Part shown: positions 34,443-42,798 of the stretch, piece after piece | Layout of the letters: each line of letters opens with the position of its first letter | Position numbering within the stretch: position 1 is the stretch's first letter | NCBI RefSeq assembly: GCF_027945075.1 | Contig: NZ_CP116034.1 | Coordinates: 1,426,001-1,490,000 of the forward strand | Source: Chryseobacterium sp. CY350 | GTDB lineage: Bacteria > Bacteroidota > Bacteroidia > Flavobacteriales > Weeksellaceae | DNA: 64,000 bases | Reading direction: 5' to 3' | The notes under the pieces: generated by a model | Database searches by the model: none | The model's input: only the letters and a program-made list of their open reading frames with translations | What the model was told of the DNA's origin: nothing | Made by a program: the position numbers and the translations under genes

Positions 34443-35975
34443 TCATTTTAAAGGTTTATTATGAACAAAATCTTTATCTAAACTATTAATAAAATAGGAT
34501 GGGTTTACGCCTGTTTCCTTTTTAAATGTAGCAGCAAAGACTTCTCTGGAAGAAAATCCGCATTCTTCTGCAAGATAACTTATTTTGTATTCACGGTAAA
34601 TCGGGTTTTCAATAAGTTTATTTTTTATGTACTCAATGCGCAGATTGTTGATGTAATTATTGTAATTTTTATCTTTATATTGTTTTATGGTTTCAGAAAG
34701 ATATCTTGTATTGGTATTAAGATCTTTAGCAAGAGAAGTAAGACTGAGATCTTTTTTTAAAAACTTCTGCGATTTTTCAAATTTATTGAGTTTTAGCAAT
34801 AATGATTTTGATGTATGATCAGGAATAGTAATATTTTTCTTAACCAGATTTCCAGTCGGAGAATCATCAGTATCCTCTTCATCTTTCGGTACTTCGTCGA
34901 CCTCTGAAATATCTACACTTTCTGTTGCTGTAATGTTTTTTTTATCTCTGTTTTTAAAAACAAAAATAAGCACTATAATAGCTAAAATGATGACAATAAT
35001 CAGCAGAGTTTTAGAAATCAAACTTTGATTGGCTTGCTCTTCATTATTTTGATTTTTTTTAGAGTATAGATTTGCATTATTGCTTTCTGAACTTACAAGG
35101 CTATCATTCAACTTGATATAAAGATTGGTATATTTTTTTGAAGATTCCACCTTTTTCAATGCCGAATATGCTTTAAACGACACTTCATAAATATCTCGTC
35201 GGATATATGGCAAATCAATCAGCTTTTCTTTTTTCTCTGCCTCCTCAGCAAATTGTGCAGCTTTAATATATTGTTCCTGTTCATAGTAGATCCATGCTAG
35301 TTCATTCAATACACTAACTTCAAGATCACCTTTTAAACTTTTTTGATTCTGACAGATTGAAAGTGCCTGTTTTAAATATACTAAAGCATTCTCGACACGT
35401 CCTGAAGCCACGTTCATCATTCCTAAATTCAGATAAGTAATGGCAAGCAAAGCGTATTTTTTTTCTACAAACGATTTATTATCCTGTATTTTCAGTGCAT
35501 TTTCCAAAGATTGATTATGGTAACACATCACAAGATCTACAGAAGCATTGATTTGGGAATAATACGTTGCAAATTCGCGGGATATAAGAGCTTTGGAGTA
35601 ATATCTATCGTTATCAGAACTAATTTTTTCTGCAACATTGCTGGCTTTATTAAGGGTTTCGAGTCCTTCTTTATTTAAATTTAGCTCAATATAAGCTGCA
35701 GCTTTAAGTCTATAGGAACTTGCTAATGCTGTATCATTTTTTTCTTTAATAGCACGATTCTCTATGTTTTCACTTATCTGTATTACTTTTTTGTAATTTT
35801 TATTCTTAGAAACGCGATAAATATCTTTAGACAGCTCTACTAATTCTCCTGAATTATTGGCCGAGCTTTTTTGAATGATCTGTATTTCATCATTTACTTG
35901 TGATTTCCTTGATGATTTTATGTCAGTGAATATAAACATAAAACCAAAAAGGATCAGTGTGCTTTTTTTAATCAT
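34443..35975 (-). CDS. TPR-containing membrane regulator with AraC-type HTH
   Basis: This 510-residue protein begins with a signal-like hydrophobic segment, then TPR-like helical repeats (about residues 40-290, such as ALVYLKQALSICQNQ). A single membrane helix (LLIIVIILAIIVLIFVF) lies near residue 325, an acidic linker follows, and the C-terminal AraC HTH covers residues 405-500 (LTSLAKDLNTNTRYLSETIK and YLAEECGFSSREVFAATFKK). This layout is common for Bacteroidetes regulators with an extracytoplasmic TPR sensor. It is convergent with the biosynthetic operon and might regulate it, but nothing in the sequence proves this. Confidence 0.83.
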   Translation of the reverse strand: MIKKSTLILFGFMFIFTDIKSSRKSQVNDEIQIIQKSSANNSGELVELSKDIYRVSKNKNYKKVIQISENIENRAIKEKNDTALASSYRLKAAAYIELNLNKEGLETLNKASNVAEKISSDNDRYYSKALISREFATYYSQINASVDLVMCYHNQSLENALKIQDNKSFVEKKYALLAITYLNLGMMNVASGRVENALVYLKQALSICQNQKSLKGDLEVSVLNELAWIYYEQEQYIKAAQFAEEAEKKEKLIDLPYIRRDIYEVSFKAYSALKKVESSKKYTNLYIKLNDSLVSSESNNANLYSKKNQNNEEQANQSLISKTLLIIVIILAIIVLIFVFKNRDKKNITATESVDISEVDEVPKDEEDTDDSPTGNLVKKNITIPDHTSKSLLLKLNKFEKSQKFLKKDLSLTSLAKDLNTNTRYLSETIKQYKDKNYNNYINNLRIEYIKNKLIENPIYREYKISYLAEECGFSSREVFAATFKKETGVNPSYFINSLDKDFVHNKPLK

Positions 35976-36467
35976 TTATCATCATTTGTGTAAACAAAAT
36001 AAACAATAAAAATGATAAATGCAAAATAGCACTCACATTTCTTGGTTTTATAATTATTCCTTAATTACAAAAAATCAAAATAATCAAAATATGAACACTA
36101 AAAATCTATACATAATTAAATATAGATTAAAACTTATTAATTTTTTTTAACTAAAACAACTATTATTTACATATCAATTCTTTGAATCACCACTGTGTTT
36201 CACATTCATATCTTCTCACTTGATTAATATATTCAAAAATCCTTATAACAAGATTTGTAAAGAAGATTTTTGAGTCCTCAATATGCGACCTTTGCAAAAA
36301 AAAAATATATTTGTCAATAAAAGAAAATTTTAGAAAAAAAGATCTGTAAGCATTTAATGATCACAATGAATATTATATTGTATCACAACTTTACGACATA
36401 CAGAACTTATATTTGATATTCTGCTTATTTTACGTAATAAAGTTTAACTTTTACACAAATTAAACAA
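35976..36467. other. Intergenic region between divergent regulator genes
   Basis: About 490 bp of very AT-rich sequence contains no ORF. ACCTTTGC near 36290 resembles a -7 element with one mismatch and may serve the Crp/Fnr gene. I see no convincing hairpin or repeat. Confidence 0.4.
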
Positions 36468-37037
36468 ATGTATTCTATCCTCGAAAAGTTTATAAAAAGT
36501 AGAGCTAACATTGATGATGAAAAACTTCAGGAAATTTGCTCTTATTTTAAGTTGATAACGACGAAGAGAAACGAAATACTTCTGGATTACGATCAGATTT
36601 GTGGGCAATATTATTTTATTAATAAGGGCTGTATCCGGTTATTCACCATTGATGAAAATGGTAACGAGAATATAAGATATTTTGCGTTTAAAGGAAATTT
36701 TGCGACAGCTTTACCAAGTTTTATAGACCAAAAGCCTGCAGAAGAGTTTTTGCAAACAATCGAAAAATCTGAGCTATTGTACATTTCACGTACAGATTTT
36801 TATTATTTAACGAGTACAATACCTCAATTTGCGAAAATATACACCGAAATTTTGGAACTCGGTTTTATATCGGCACAGAAAAGGATTTATGGTTTCCAAG
36901 GATTTGATGCTTTAGCTAAAGTAAAATGGATCATTAAACATCAACCGCACTTATTGCTAAATGTATCAAATAAAATGGTAGCAGCATATCTTGGGATTTC
37001 TCCTTCTACCCTAAGCAGACTAAAATTGAAATTGTAA
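36468..37037 (+). CDS. Crp/Fnr family transcriptional regulator
   Basis: This 189-residue protein has an N-terminal cyclic-nucleotide-binding fold (YYFINKGCIRLFTIDENGNE, with FKGNFATALPSF) and a short C-terminal HTH (MVAAYLGISPSTLSRLKLKL) that ends right after the recognition helix. This compact form is frequent in Flavobacteriia. The cAMP-binding Arg-Ser pair is not evident, so the ligand is unknown. It is followed by a terminator overlapping its stop codon, so it is monocistronic. It may control the HbpS-like/HIU hydrolase pair next to it. Confidence 0.85.
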   Translation: MYSILEKFIKSRANIDDEKLQEICSYFKLITTKRNEILLDYDQICGQYYFINKGCIRLFTIDENGNENIRYFAFKGNFATALPSFIDQKPAEEFLQTIEKSELLYISRTDFYYLTSTIPQFAKIYTEILELGFISAQKRIYGFQGFDALAKVKWIIKHQPHLLLNVSNKMVAAYLGISPSTLSRLKLKL

Positions 37038-37070
37038 AACGTTGCCTCAGGACAACGTTTTACAATTTTT
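37031..37070 (+). terminator. Strong terminator overlapping the Crp/Fnr stop codon
   Basis: A 14-bp perfect stem (ATTGTAAAACGTTG, 37031-37044, with its complement at 37053-37066), an 8-nt loop and a T-run. The left arm contains the last codons and the stop. Confidence 0.92.
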
Positions 37071-37077
37071 CAGTACT

Positions 37078-37085
37078 TAGCTTTG
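37078..37085 (+). promoter_or_regulatory. Candidate -7 element for the HbpS-like/HIU hydrolase operon
   Basis: TAGCTTTG fits TAnnTTTG and lies 16 nt before the start codon at 37102. It is just after the preceding terminator, so a new transcript is expected here. Confidence 0.55.
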
Positions 37086-37101
37086 TACAAACAAATATAG
37101 A

Positions 37102-37626
37102 ATGAGAAGTATATGTATTTTATTATTAATAACATCAACAAAATTATTTGGACAGTCTGTTACTGAAACAAAAAGAGCGCAAATAGTAGCCAGTAATTAT
37201 GTAAAGCCTATCGAAAGCTTAACGTTAGAAGGTGCATTTGAGCTAACAAAACGCATAACGAAAAGTGCGTCCTCATTAAACAAAAAAGTTTCCATTGCAA
37301 TATTAGACTCTTCAGGAAATATACTTTTGATTGCTCGCGGAGACGGAGTCGGCCCACACAATACAGAAGCTGCCCGAAGAAAAGCCTACACAGCTTTATC
37401 AACCAAAACATCTACTTTACTGCTCTTGAGAAATGCAGATGCAAGTATTGACTCAAAAAACCTAAATACACTTCCCGAATTGCTTTTATTAAGTGGCGGA
37501 GTACCCATATGGTACCACGGAAATATTATTGGTAGCGTAGGCGTTGCTGGTGGTGGAAGTCCGGAGAATGATGACCTGATCGCTAGAGCGGCATTTATCG
37601 AAGAAATAGGAATAATAACAAAATAG
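37102..37626 (+). CDS. Exported HbpS/GlcG-like (DUF336) haem-binding family protein
   Basis: This 174-residue protein has a signal peptide (ICILLLITSTKLFGQ). The HbpS/GlcG domain follows, with VSIAILDSSGNILLIARGDG, the helix PHNTEAARRKAYTA near residue 93, and glycine-rich GSVGVAGGGSPENDDLIA near residue 149. Family members bind haem or small molecules, and several accompany catabolic genes. It is 19 nt upstream of a secreted HIU hydrolase, suggesting a shared periplasmic purine or oxidative-stress task. Confidence 0.78.
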   Translation: MRSICILLLITSTKLFGQSVTETKRAQIVASNYVKPIESLTLEGAFELTKRITKSASSLNKKVSIAILDSSGNILLIARGDGVGPHNTEAARRKAYTALSTKTSTLLLLRNADASIDSKNLNTLPELLLLSGGVPIWYHGNIIGSVGVAGGGSPENDDLIARAAFIEEIGIITK

Positions 37627-37645
37627 ATAATTTAAATATCAAAAA

Positions 37646-38053
37646 ATGAATAAAATAGTTTTCGCGTTGCTTTTATCAATAGCATCCACCCTAGCATTTG
37701 CTCAAAAAAAAGAGTATCAACTTTCAAGTCATATACTGGATGTTTCCAAAGGAGCACCAGCTACCGGAGTTGGTATCAAATTAGAAAAATATAATGAAAA
37801 TAAAAAAGTCTGGGATTTTGTGGATCAAAAAAACACCGATATCAACGGCAGAATAACAGATTTCCTTCCTGCAGAAAGATCGAACATCGGGATCTTTAAA
37901 TTGACTTATTTTACCAAAGAATATTTTAAAAAAGCAAATACAGAAAGTTTCTACCCTTTTATTGAGGTTGTTTTCCAAATAAAAGACGGAAATCATTATC
38001 ACGTTCCTATTACGCTTTCTGCCTACGGTTATTCTACATACAGAGGTAATTAA
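37646..38053 (+). CDS. uraH: 5-hydroxyisourate hydrolase, exported
   Basis: This 135-residue transthyretin-like protein has a signal peptide (FALLLSIASTLAFAQ). The family motifs are both present: LSSHILDVSKGAPATGV near residue 26 and the C-terminal YGYSTYRGN, a variant of the YRGS signature. It hydrolyses 5-hydroxyisourate formed from urate. Periplasmic forms exist in several Gram-negative bacteria. No urate oxidase is nearby. Confidence 0.87.
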   Translation: MNKIVFALLLSIASTLAFAQKKEYQLSSHILDVSKGAPATGVGIKLEKYNENKKVWDFVDQKNTDINGRITDFLPAERSNIGIFKLTYFTKEYFKKANTESFYPFIEVVFQIKDGNHYHVPITLSAYGYSTYRGN

Positions 38054-38125
38054 AAATAGAAAGCGGTTCCAACTACTTCTTATCTCCAGACTGCTGAATA
38101 TTATCTTGAATGAATTATTTAAATT

Positions 38126-38162
38126 AAAAAACCCTTAAAACGTTTGTTTTAAGGGTTTTTTT
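38126..38162 (+). terminator. Terminator after the HIU hydrolase gene
   Basis: A 15-bp AT-capped stem (AAAAAACCCTTAAAA with its complement), a 6-nt loop and a T-run, about 75 nt after the stop. Confidence 0.88.
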
Positions 38163-38182
38163 CTGAAATTTGAATAAACTTC

Positions 38183-38274
38183 TGCGATCCGGACGGGACT
38201 TTGAGCAATTCCACCAACCCTCTATCACAAAGGTTTTCAGTAACTTAAGGTCTTTTAGGTCTCGAATTCGTCCC
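38183..38274. other. tRNA-3'-end-like scrap at a probable integration scar
   Basis: TGCGATCCGGACGGGACT (38183-38200), read on the minus strand, resembles the acceptor and T-arm end of a tRNA (AGTCCCGTCCGGATCGCA). The rest of a tRNA is not recognisable. A second fragment at 38258-38274 (GGTCTCGAATTCGTCCC) again looks T-arm-like. Such partial tRNA ends often mark attachment sites. It lies beside a truncated recombinase, where the accessory island begins. Confidence 0.35.
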
Positions 38275-38429
38275 TTAAAATTTATGTAATTTTATTACGT
38301 TTTGTAGATAGAGTAAATTTATAAAATTTATCAATAATAAGCTTAAAAATTTTATAAATTTTAGCGAAATTAATATTCTATGATTCTACTCTATCACAAA
38401 ATATATTTGAAATTTTAAAAATCATCACT

Positions 38430-38789
38430 TTTAAGTTTAAGGAAAACTGTCTTGTAGATGGTGTAGATACTTCTACTATTAATGGTCGACTATTTCTTAA
38501 TATAATGGCCTCTTTGGCTGAATATGAACGAGAGTTGATTAGAGAGCGAACCAATGCTGGATTGCAATCTGCAAGGGCAAGGGGGAGATTAGGCGGAAGA
38601 CCAAAAGGTTATACTGCGGAAACAATATCCAAACTGTTATTACTACGTTCTTTATATAAAGATGTTAGTAAACGTCCTGAAGATATTTATAAACCATTAG
38701 GTCTGACCAGGGCAACATTTTATAGATATGCCAAAATTCTTGAGAATCATTCTGATGAAGAAATAAAGAAAATGGGAATTAAAAAATAA
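38430..38789 (+). pseudogene. 5'-truncated serine recombinase (resolvase/invertase family)
   Basis: The frame matches the C-terminal half of Tn3-resolvase/Pin-type recombinases: VDGVDTSTINGRLFLNIMAS, then YERELIRERTNAGLQ, ARARGRLGGRPKGYT and a terminal HTH (LGLTRATFYRYAKIL). The N-terminal catalytic part with the nucleophile Ser is absent, and the sequence upstream of 38430 is unrelated AT-rich DNA. Similarity starts well before the first ATG at 38505. It is therefore a remnant, probably inactive for strand exchange though its DNA-binding end could still be made. Confidence 0.8.
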
Positions 38790-38804
38790 AAGATTAAAGA
38801 TAAA

Positions 38805-38981
38805 ATGCAGCTATTCATTATCACAGGTGGCTCGGGTGTTAGTAAGACAACATTAATTAATTTTTTAAAAAGTAAAGGATTTGCAATTGTTCTTGACTCC
38901 GCTCGAACTATTATCAAAGATCAAGTTAATATAAATGGTGAAGGTCTCCCATGGAAAAATAAACATTTATATAAATACTAG
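38805..38981 (+). pseudogene. 3'-truncated AAA/P-loop ATPase fragment
   Basis: The 58-residue ORF MQLFIITGGSGVSKTTLINF has a P-loop like GGPGSGKTTL with Ser-Lys-Thr, followed by GFAIVLDSARTIIKDQ and GEGLPWKNKHLYK. This order (P-loop, E/D-x-A-R, 'LPW') is that of the N-terminus of AAA_28-type ATPases of about 180 residues, so the rest has been lost. It lies 15 nt after the recombinase remnant. It is probably debris of an inserted element. Confidence 0.6.
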
Positions 38982-39087
38982 ATTTTAAGTATTTTAGCAA
39001 ATAATTGGTATTACGTATTTTGCATATTGTTTGGATTTGCGAAATACGTGAATACGAATGACATTTCACCTAAAATTGCGGATGTAA

Positions 39088-39726
39088 ATGAAGATATTAA
39101 GCACAATTATCTTAGTTTTAATTTCTACTATATGTTTTTCTCAAGATTTGGCACTTGAAAAAAATTCAAACTGGAAAAAATATAAGAAAGTTATAGAAAC
39201 GAATTTTGAAAATAATTCAAAAACAGAATTTTTTTTAGAAGATGGAAAAATAAAAAATATTAAAATTTTCACTAATAATTTACTGATAAAAACAATATTT
39301 TTTAATGAAAACGAGATGAATGCTAAAGATTCAACAAAGAATATCTACAATGATGGAGAATTTAATTATTTCTACAATGAAAAAAAACAGTTAACTGAAA
39401 AAAGAAGTTTTGAAACGCTGTTTTTGACACAATATTTCTATGATAAAAATGGACTTTTAAAAAAGACAATTGGAACAGATGTTAAAAATAGATATAGACA
39501 TATTATTGAATACAGTTACGACAAATGTTCAAATATAACAGAGGAAAAAGAAGAAGAAATAGGAGAGTCAATTAGAGGATATTTGTTTAAACCTTCTGTT
39601 TTAAATTATGAGTATAAATATAATAATAAAGATTGTATTTGGACTAAGAAACATTTAACAATATATGGAAAGAAAAAACTAGTAAAAAAAAGATTTCTAA
39701 AAAAAAATATTCGACAAAAGTGGTAA
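39088..39726 (+). CDS. Exported protein of unknown function with YD-like repeats
   Basis: This 212-residue protein has a clear signal peptide (ILSTIILVLISTICFSQ). The mature part is Lys- and Asn-rich with antiparallel-sheet-like stretches such as YFYDKNGLLKKTIGTD and NYFYNEKKQLTEKRSF, reminiscent of the MORN/YD-type repeats of secreted Bacteroidetes proteins. I do not recognise the family. The ending KKKLVKKRFLKKNIRQKW is strongly basic. It lies between the recombinase debris and the first cassette motif. Confidence 0.6.
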   Translation: MKILSTIILVLISTICFSQDLALEKNSNWKKYKKVIETNFENNSKTEFFLEDGKIKNIKIFTNNLLIKTIFFNENEMNAKDSTKNIYNDGEFNYFYNEKKQLTEKRSFETLFLTQYFYDKNGLLKKTIGTDVKNRYRHIIEYSYDKCSNITEEKEEEIGESIRGYLFKPSVLNYEYKYNNKDCIWTKKHLTIYGKKKLVKKRFLKKNIRQKW

Positions 39727-39978
39727 CTGTTGTATAACAAGAAATTTAAAAAAAAGTATAAAAATCACGGATTAAGTGCTAGTCTCAAAAAACGATAGCT
39801 TATAAATAGGGTTTAATCCAAAATGAGAAAAAATTTAAACATTGATCGATAATCATTTTGTTAATTATTTTGCGTTTTCTGATTATTAGTTCTCTTTTAA
39901 ATTCCGCAAAAACGACAACTACTTTGATTCCTAAACCCAAATCATAGATGAAAAACAATTAATTAATAGATTAAGATA

Positions 39979-40473
39979 ATGAAATTGAACAAAAATATTA
40001 GAATAAAAACAGATCGATTGTTATTGAAACCAATAGAAGTATTGTATATTGACGATATCAATGAATATTTCGATTCAGAACTTACAAAGTATATGCCTCT
40101 TAATCCGACAGGAGATAGAGATGACATTATTTCTTTCATACAAGAATCAAAAAAAGGATTGGAAAAAAATACTGACCTAGTAATGGTTGCCTTAGATTCA
40201 AATAATCAGTTTGTAGGTTGTTGCGGAATCCATAATATATCCTCAGAATCTGTAGAACTTGGCCTCTGGATCAAAAAAAGCATGCAGGGTGTTGGGTTGG
40301 GCAAAGAAATTATAATAAACCTTATTAACTTTTTAGAAAATAGTTTTACTTTCAAATATATACTCTATCCAGTTGATGAAGAAAATATAGCTAGTAAAAA
40401 AATACCAGAAAAATTAGGTTTTGTTCCTTATAAAAAAATATCAAAAAAACAAAAGTACTTCATCATTTCTTAA
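39979..40473 (+). CDS. GNAT family N-acetyltransferase (RimJ/RimL-like)
   Basis: This 164-residue protein follows the GNAT fold: beta-1 IRIKTDRLLLKPIEV at the N-terminus, VMVALDSNNQFVGCCGIHNI in the middle, the acetyl-CoA pyrophosphate loop in KKSMQGVGLGKEI (Q/R-x-x-G-x-G/A) near residue 103, and DEENIASKKIPEKLGF near residue 133, typical of the RimJ/RimL subgroup. The substrate is unknown. It is a one-gene unit between the first and second copies of the cassette motif. Confidence 0.85.
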   Translation: MKLNKNIRIKTDRLLLKPIEVLYIDDINEYFDSELTKYMPLNPTGDRDDIISFIQESKKGLEKNTDLVMVALDSNNQFVGCCGIHNISSESVELGLWIKKSMQGVGLGKEIIINLINFLENSFTFKYILYPVDEENIASKKIPEKLGFVPYKKISKKQKYFIIS

Positions 40474-40521
40474 TATAGTAGAATATAGAAAATATTATCC
40501 AGTTTAATTTCGTCTAATACA

Positions 40522-40569
40522 TGAAGTGCTGCTATGTGTGCTAAAAATAATCAACATTGCAGCGCTTCA
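40522..40569. repeat. Imperfect inverted repeat between the GNAT and barrel genes
   Basis: TGAAGTGCTGC (40522-40532) pairs with GCAGCGCTTCA (40559-40569), 11 bp with one G-T pair and a 26-nt AT-rich loop. It has no T-run, so it is a poor terminator. It lies 24 nt upstream of the second cassette motif. Confidence 0.55.
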
Positions 40570-40736
40570 GATTTTAATAATAAATAGTACGAATCTCAAA
40601 AAAGGATTATTTTTATTTTTCAATTAATAATGAATTAATTTCTTAGTTTTATAGCATTAAAATTGATGCTGGAAAATACAAAACTGTGACTTCCCAGAAA
40701 TCAAAATTATTAAATTTAAGATAAACAAACATAACT

Positions 40737-41288
40737 ATGAGAAGACAAATCTATTTAGCAGCTCTTTTTGCTATACCTTTTTTTGGGAATGCACAAAAAG
40801 TAAATGTTGAAAAAAATATTGCAGGTGCACAAGTCGGTTTATTCGGATTGGATTTATATAACGAAACAAAAATTATACACAAAACTACTTTAAGAGTCGA
40901 AGCAAGTCTCTTTCCTGCAATTTGGGGCGGAGATTTATATGCAAAAACTGGTTTTGCGTTTTATCCATCTATAACGCTACAGCCAAAATATTATTACAAC
41001 ATTTCTAAACGTGCTGAAGAGGGGAATAATACAAATAATAATTCAGCAAATTATGTAGGACTACAAATTCGCTATACACCAGATTGGTTCGTTATTTCAA
41101 ATACAAATAATCTGTATCTGACCAATCAGTTAAATATTATTCCTACCTATGGATTAAGAAGGAATTTTGCAGGGAATTTTAATTATGAATTCAAAGCTGG
41201 TGTGGGATATGGTGCAGCGTTTAAAAATGGCAATACAGTTTCAGAAGCCGTAGTTGATCTCAGCTTCAAAGTTGGATATGATTTTTAA
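40737..41288 (+). CDS. Probable small outer-membrane beta-barrel protein
   Basis: This 183-residue protein has a signal peptide (IYLAALFAIPFFGNAQ). The mature chain alternates polar and hydrophobic residues in strand-like segments (VGLQIRYTPDWFVIS, EFKAGVGYGAAFK) and ends in a terminal Phe (FKVGYDF), as many outer-membrane barrels do. It has no recognised family motif. It forms a one-gene unit between the second and third cassette motifs. A structural or resistance role is open. Confidence 0.65.
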   Translation: MRRQIYLAALFAIPFFGNAQKVNVEKNIAGAQVGLFGLDLYNETKIIHKTTLRVEASLFPAIWGGDLYAKTGFAFYPSITLQPKYYYNISKRAEEGNNTNNNSANYVGLQIRYTPDWFVISNTNNLYLTNQLNIIPTYGLRRNFAGNFNYEFKAGVGYGAAFKNGNTVSEAVVDLSFKVGYDF

Positions 41289-41678
41289 TTTTCTTTTGAT
41301 TTGGAACTTCAGTAATTAATTCGAAAGAACAATTAATATTTTTAGCCAATAGATTCGATCCGGTTTAAAGAATTGGTGGCAATGTGGCGCATTTTATACG
41401 ATATATAGTAAGATAGCTTATCTCACTAGTTTTGAAATATATAAATGTGGTTATATAATAAACTGAGATTATACTTCATCATTCATGCATTACAATTTTT
41501 TAAGATCTAAAAAAATAAGAAATGATTATTACTAGTAATTTCAGAACAGAAAAAATATTCCTCTAAAAGAATTTCTTATTGAATTTCAGACTGGTGAATA
41601 AGTATATTGTTACAGCATAAATATAATATATATCGAAAATTTAGACAAAATTTAAAATTAGTCTCACAAAACGATAAT
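41289..41678. other. Non-coding stretch before the 101-residue gene
   Basis: About 390 bp of AT-rich DNA contains no ORF that I trust. An in-frame ATG upstream of 41679 (at 41607) would extend the next gene by 24 residues, but the third cassette motif lies inside that extension. Confidence 0.4.
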
Positions 41679-41984
41679 ATGACAGAAAATTATATTCAAT
41701 TTGCAAGCGGTTATAAAAAAAACAATATTGAAGAAGAGGATATAGTAAAAGCTATATCAGACATTCAATTGATGGATGACGAACATGGAGCATTCTGGGT
41801 TTCAGTTATTACCAATGATGATAATGTTATTGAAGTAAATAAAGATTTATCGCTTTATGTAATTTTCGATGGACAACAAACCAACTATCAGGCTAAAGAT
41901 TGGAACGAAGTCACAGAACTTTACAAGTTATTATTAAATGAAAAATTTGATGAAATAGCCGAAAGAGTTAATAGAAATAAGTAA
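41679..41984 (+). CDS. Small acidic cytosolic protein of unknown function
   Basis: A 101-residue protein (MTENYIQFASGYKKNNIEEE) is rich in Asp and Glu, with no signal peptide or membrane helix. FWVSVITNDDNVIEVNKDLS and LYVIFDGQQTNYQAKDW suggest a small alpha/beta fold. Its size and charge resemble immunity proteins of polymorphic toxins, but that is only an analogy. The start at 41679 is chosen because it follows the third cassette motif by 3 nt. The stop is directly followed by the fourth motif, so this gene exactly fills one unit. Confidence 0.6.
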   Translation: MTENYIQFASGYKKNNIEEEDIVKAISDIQLMDDEHGAFWVSVITNDDNVIEVNKDLSLYVIFDGQQTNYQAKDWNEVTELYKLLLNEKFDEIAERVNRNK

Positions 41985-42033
41985 TCTCAAAAAACGATTA
42001 TTAAAATTAATCATTTTAATATAGAATCATACA

Positions 42034-42726
42034 ATGAATGATAATGATACTAAGCGTCTTTCAAGGCTTGCAGCAATTATTACGCAGCTTCAGACAACAA
42101 GACTTTTAACAGCCACAAATCTTGCTGAGAGGTTTGGCGTAAGCATAAGAACAATATACCGTGATATCAGAGCTTTGGAGCAGGCTGGAGTTCCTGTATT
42201 GACGGAAGAGGGCAAAGGTTATTATATGATGGAAGGCTATAGAATTCCTCCACTAATGTTCACAGAAAACCAAGCGAATGCACTTATTCTTGCTGAACAA
42301 TTAGTGTTAAAAAACAAAGATCAATCTTTTGTCAAAGACTATTGTGATGCAATCGACAAAATCAAAGCAATCTTGAGAGAGTCTGGGAAAGATAAAGTTA
42401 ATCTATTAGGGGAGCGAACGCGATTTGATCAAAATGTCAACAGAGAGCGAAATAGCAGTAATATTTCTGAATTACAGTATGCATTAACTAATTTTTTGTT
42501 AATCAGTATTGACTATATGAACAAAGAGAATTTAGCATCAAATCGTATAGTAGAGCCATTTGCCTTAATCAATACCACCGAAAACTGGCTCCTGATTGCA
42601 TGGTGTCGCTTAAGAAAAGAATTTAGATATTTTAGGTTAGACAGAATATCAAAAACTCTAGTTATGACAGAGAAATTTGAGCCACACAGGATGACTTTGC
42701 AGGAATATTTTGATAAATTTTATTAG
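42034..42726 (+). CDS. YafY-type transcriptional regulator (HTH + WYL domain)
   Basis: This 230-residue protein has an N-terminal HTH_11 (LTATNLAERFGVSIRTIYRD) near residue 28 and an EEGKGYYMMEGYRIPP wing. A WYL-type ligand-binding domain follows, with the block TENWLLIAWCRLRKEFRYFRLDRI (opening TENWLLIAWC) near residue 188. Such regulators often control one neighbouring gene. Here the RidA gene is 72 nt downstream, with an inverted repeat and a -7 element between them, so control of ridA is likely. Confidence 0.88.
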   Translation: MNDNDTKRLSRLAAIITQLQTTRLLTATNLAERFGVSIRTIYRDIRALEQAGVPVLTEEGKGYYMMEGYRIPPLMFTENQANALILAEQLVLKNKDQSFVKDYCDAIDKIKAILRESGKDKVNLLGERTRFDQNVNRERNSSNISELQYALTNFLLISIDYMNKENLASNRIVEPFALINTTENWLLIAWCRLRKEFRYFRLDRISKTLVMTEKFEPHRMTLQEYFDKFY

Positions 42727-42739
42727 CTTTTTTCACCTC

Positions 42740-42774
42740 TGACATAGGGCTGTCACAGCTGCATTTTACCTTTG
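42740..42774 (+). promoter_or_regulatory. Probable operator and promoter of ridA
   Basis: TGACA-TAGGGC-TGTCA (42740-42755) is an inverted repeat and TACCTTTG (42767-42774) fits the TAnnTTTG -7 element. The repeat covers the -33 area, which suits binding of the YafY-type regulator encoded just upstream. Confidence 0.6.
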
Positions 42775-42798
42775 TTGCTCATAAATAAAAATAATAAA

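Noticed and set aside
38183..38274. A functional tRNA gene
   Set aside because: Only a T-arm/acceptor-like end can be seen. No anticodon arm or D arm fits around it.
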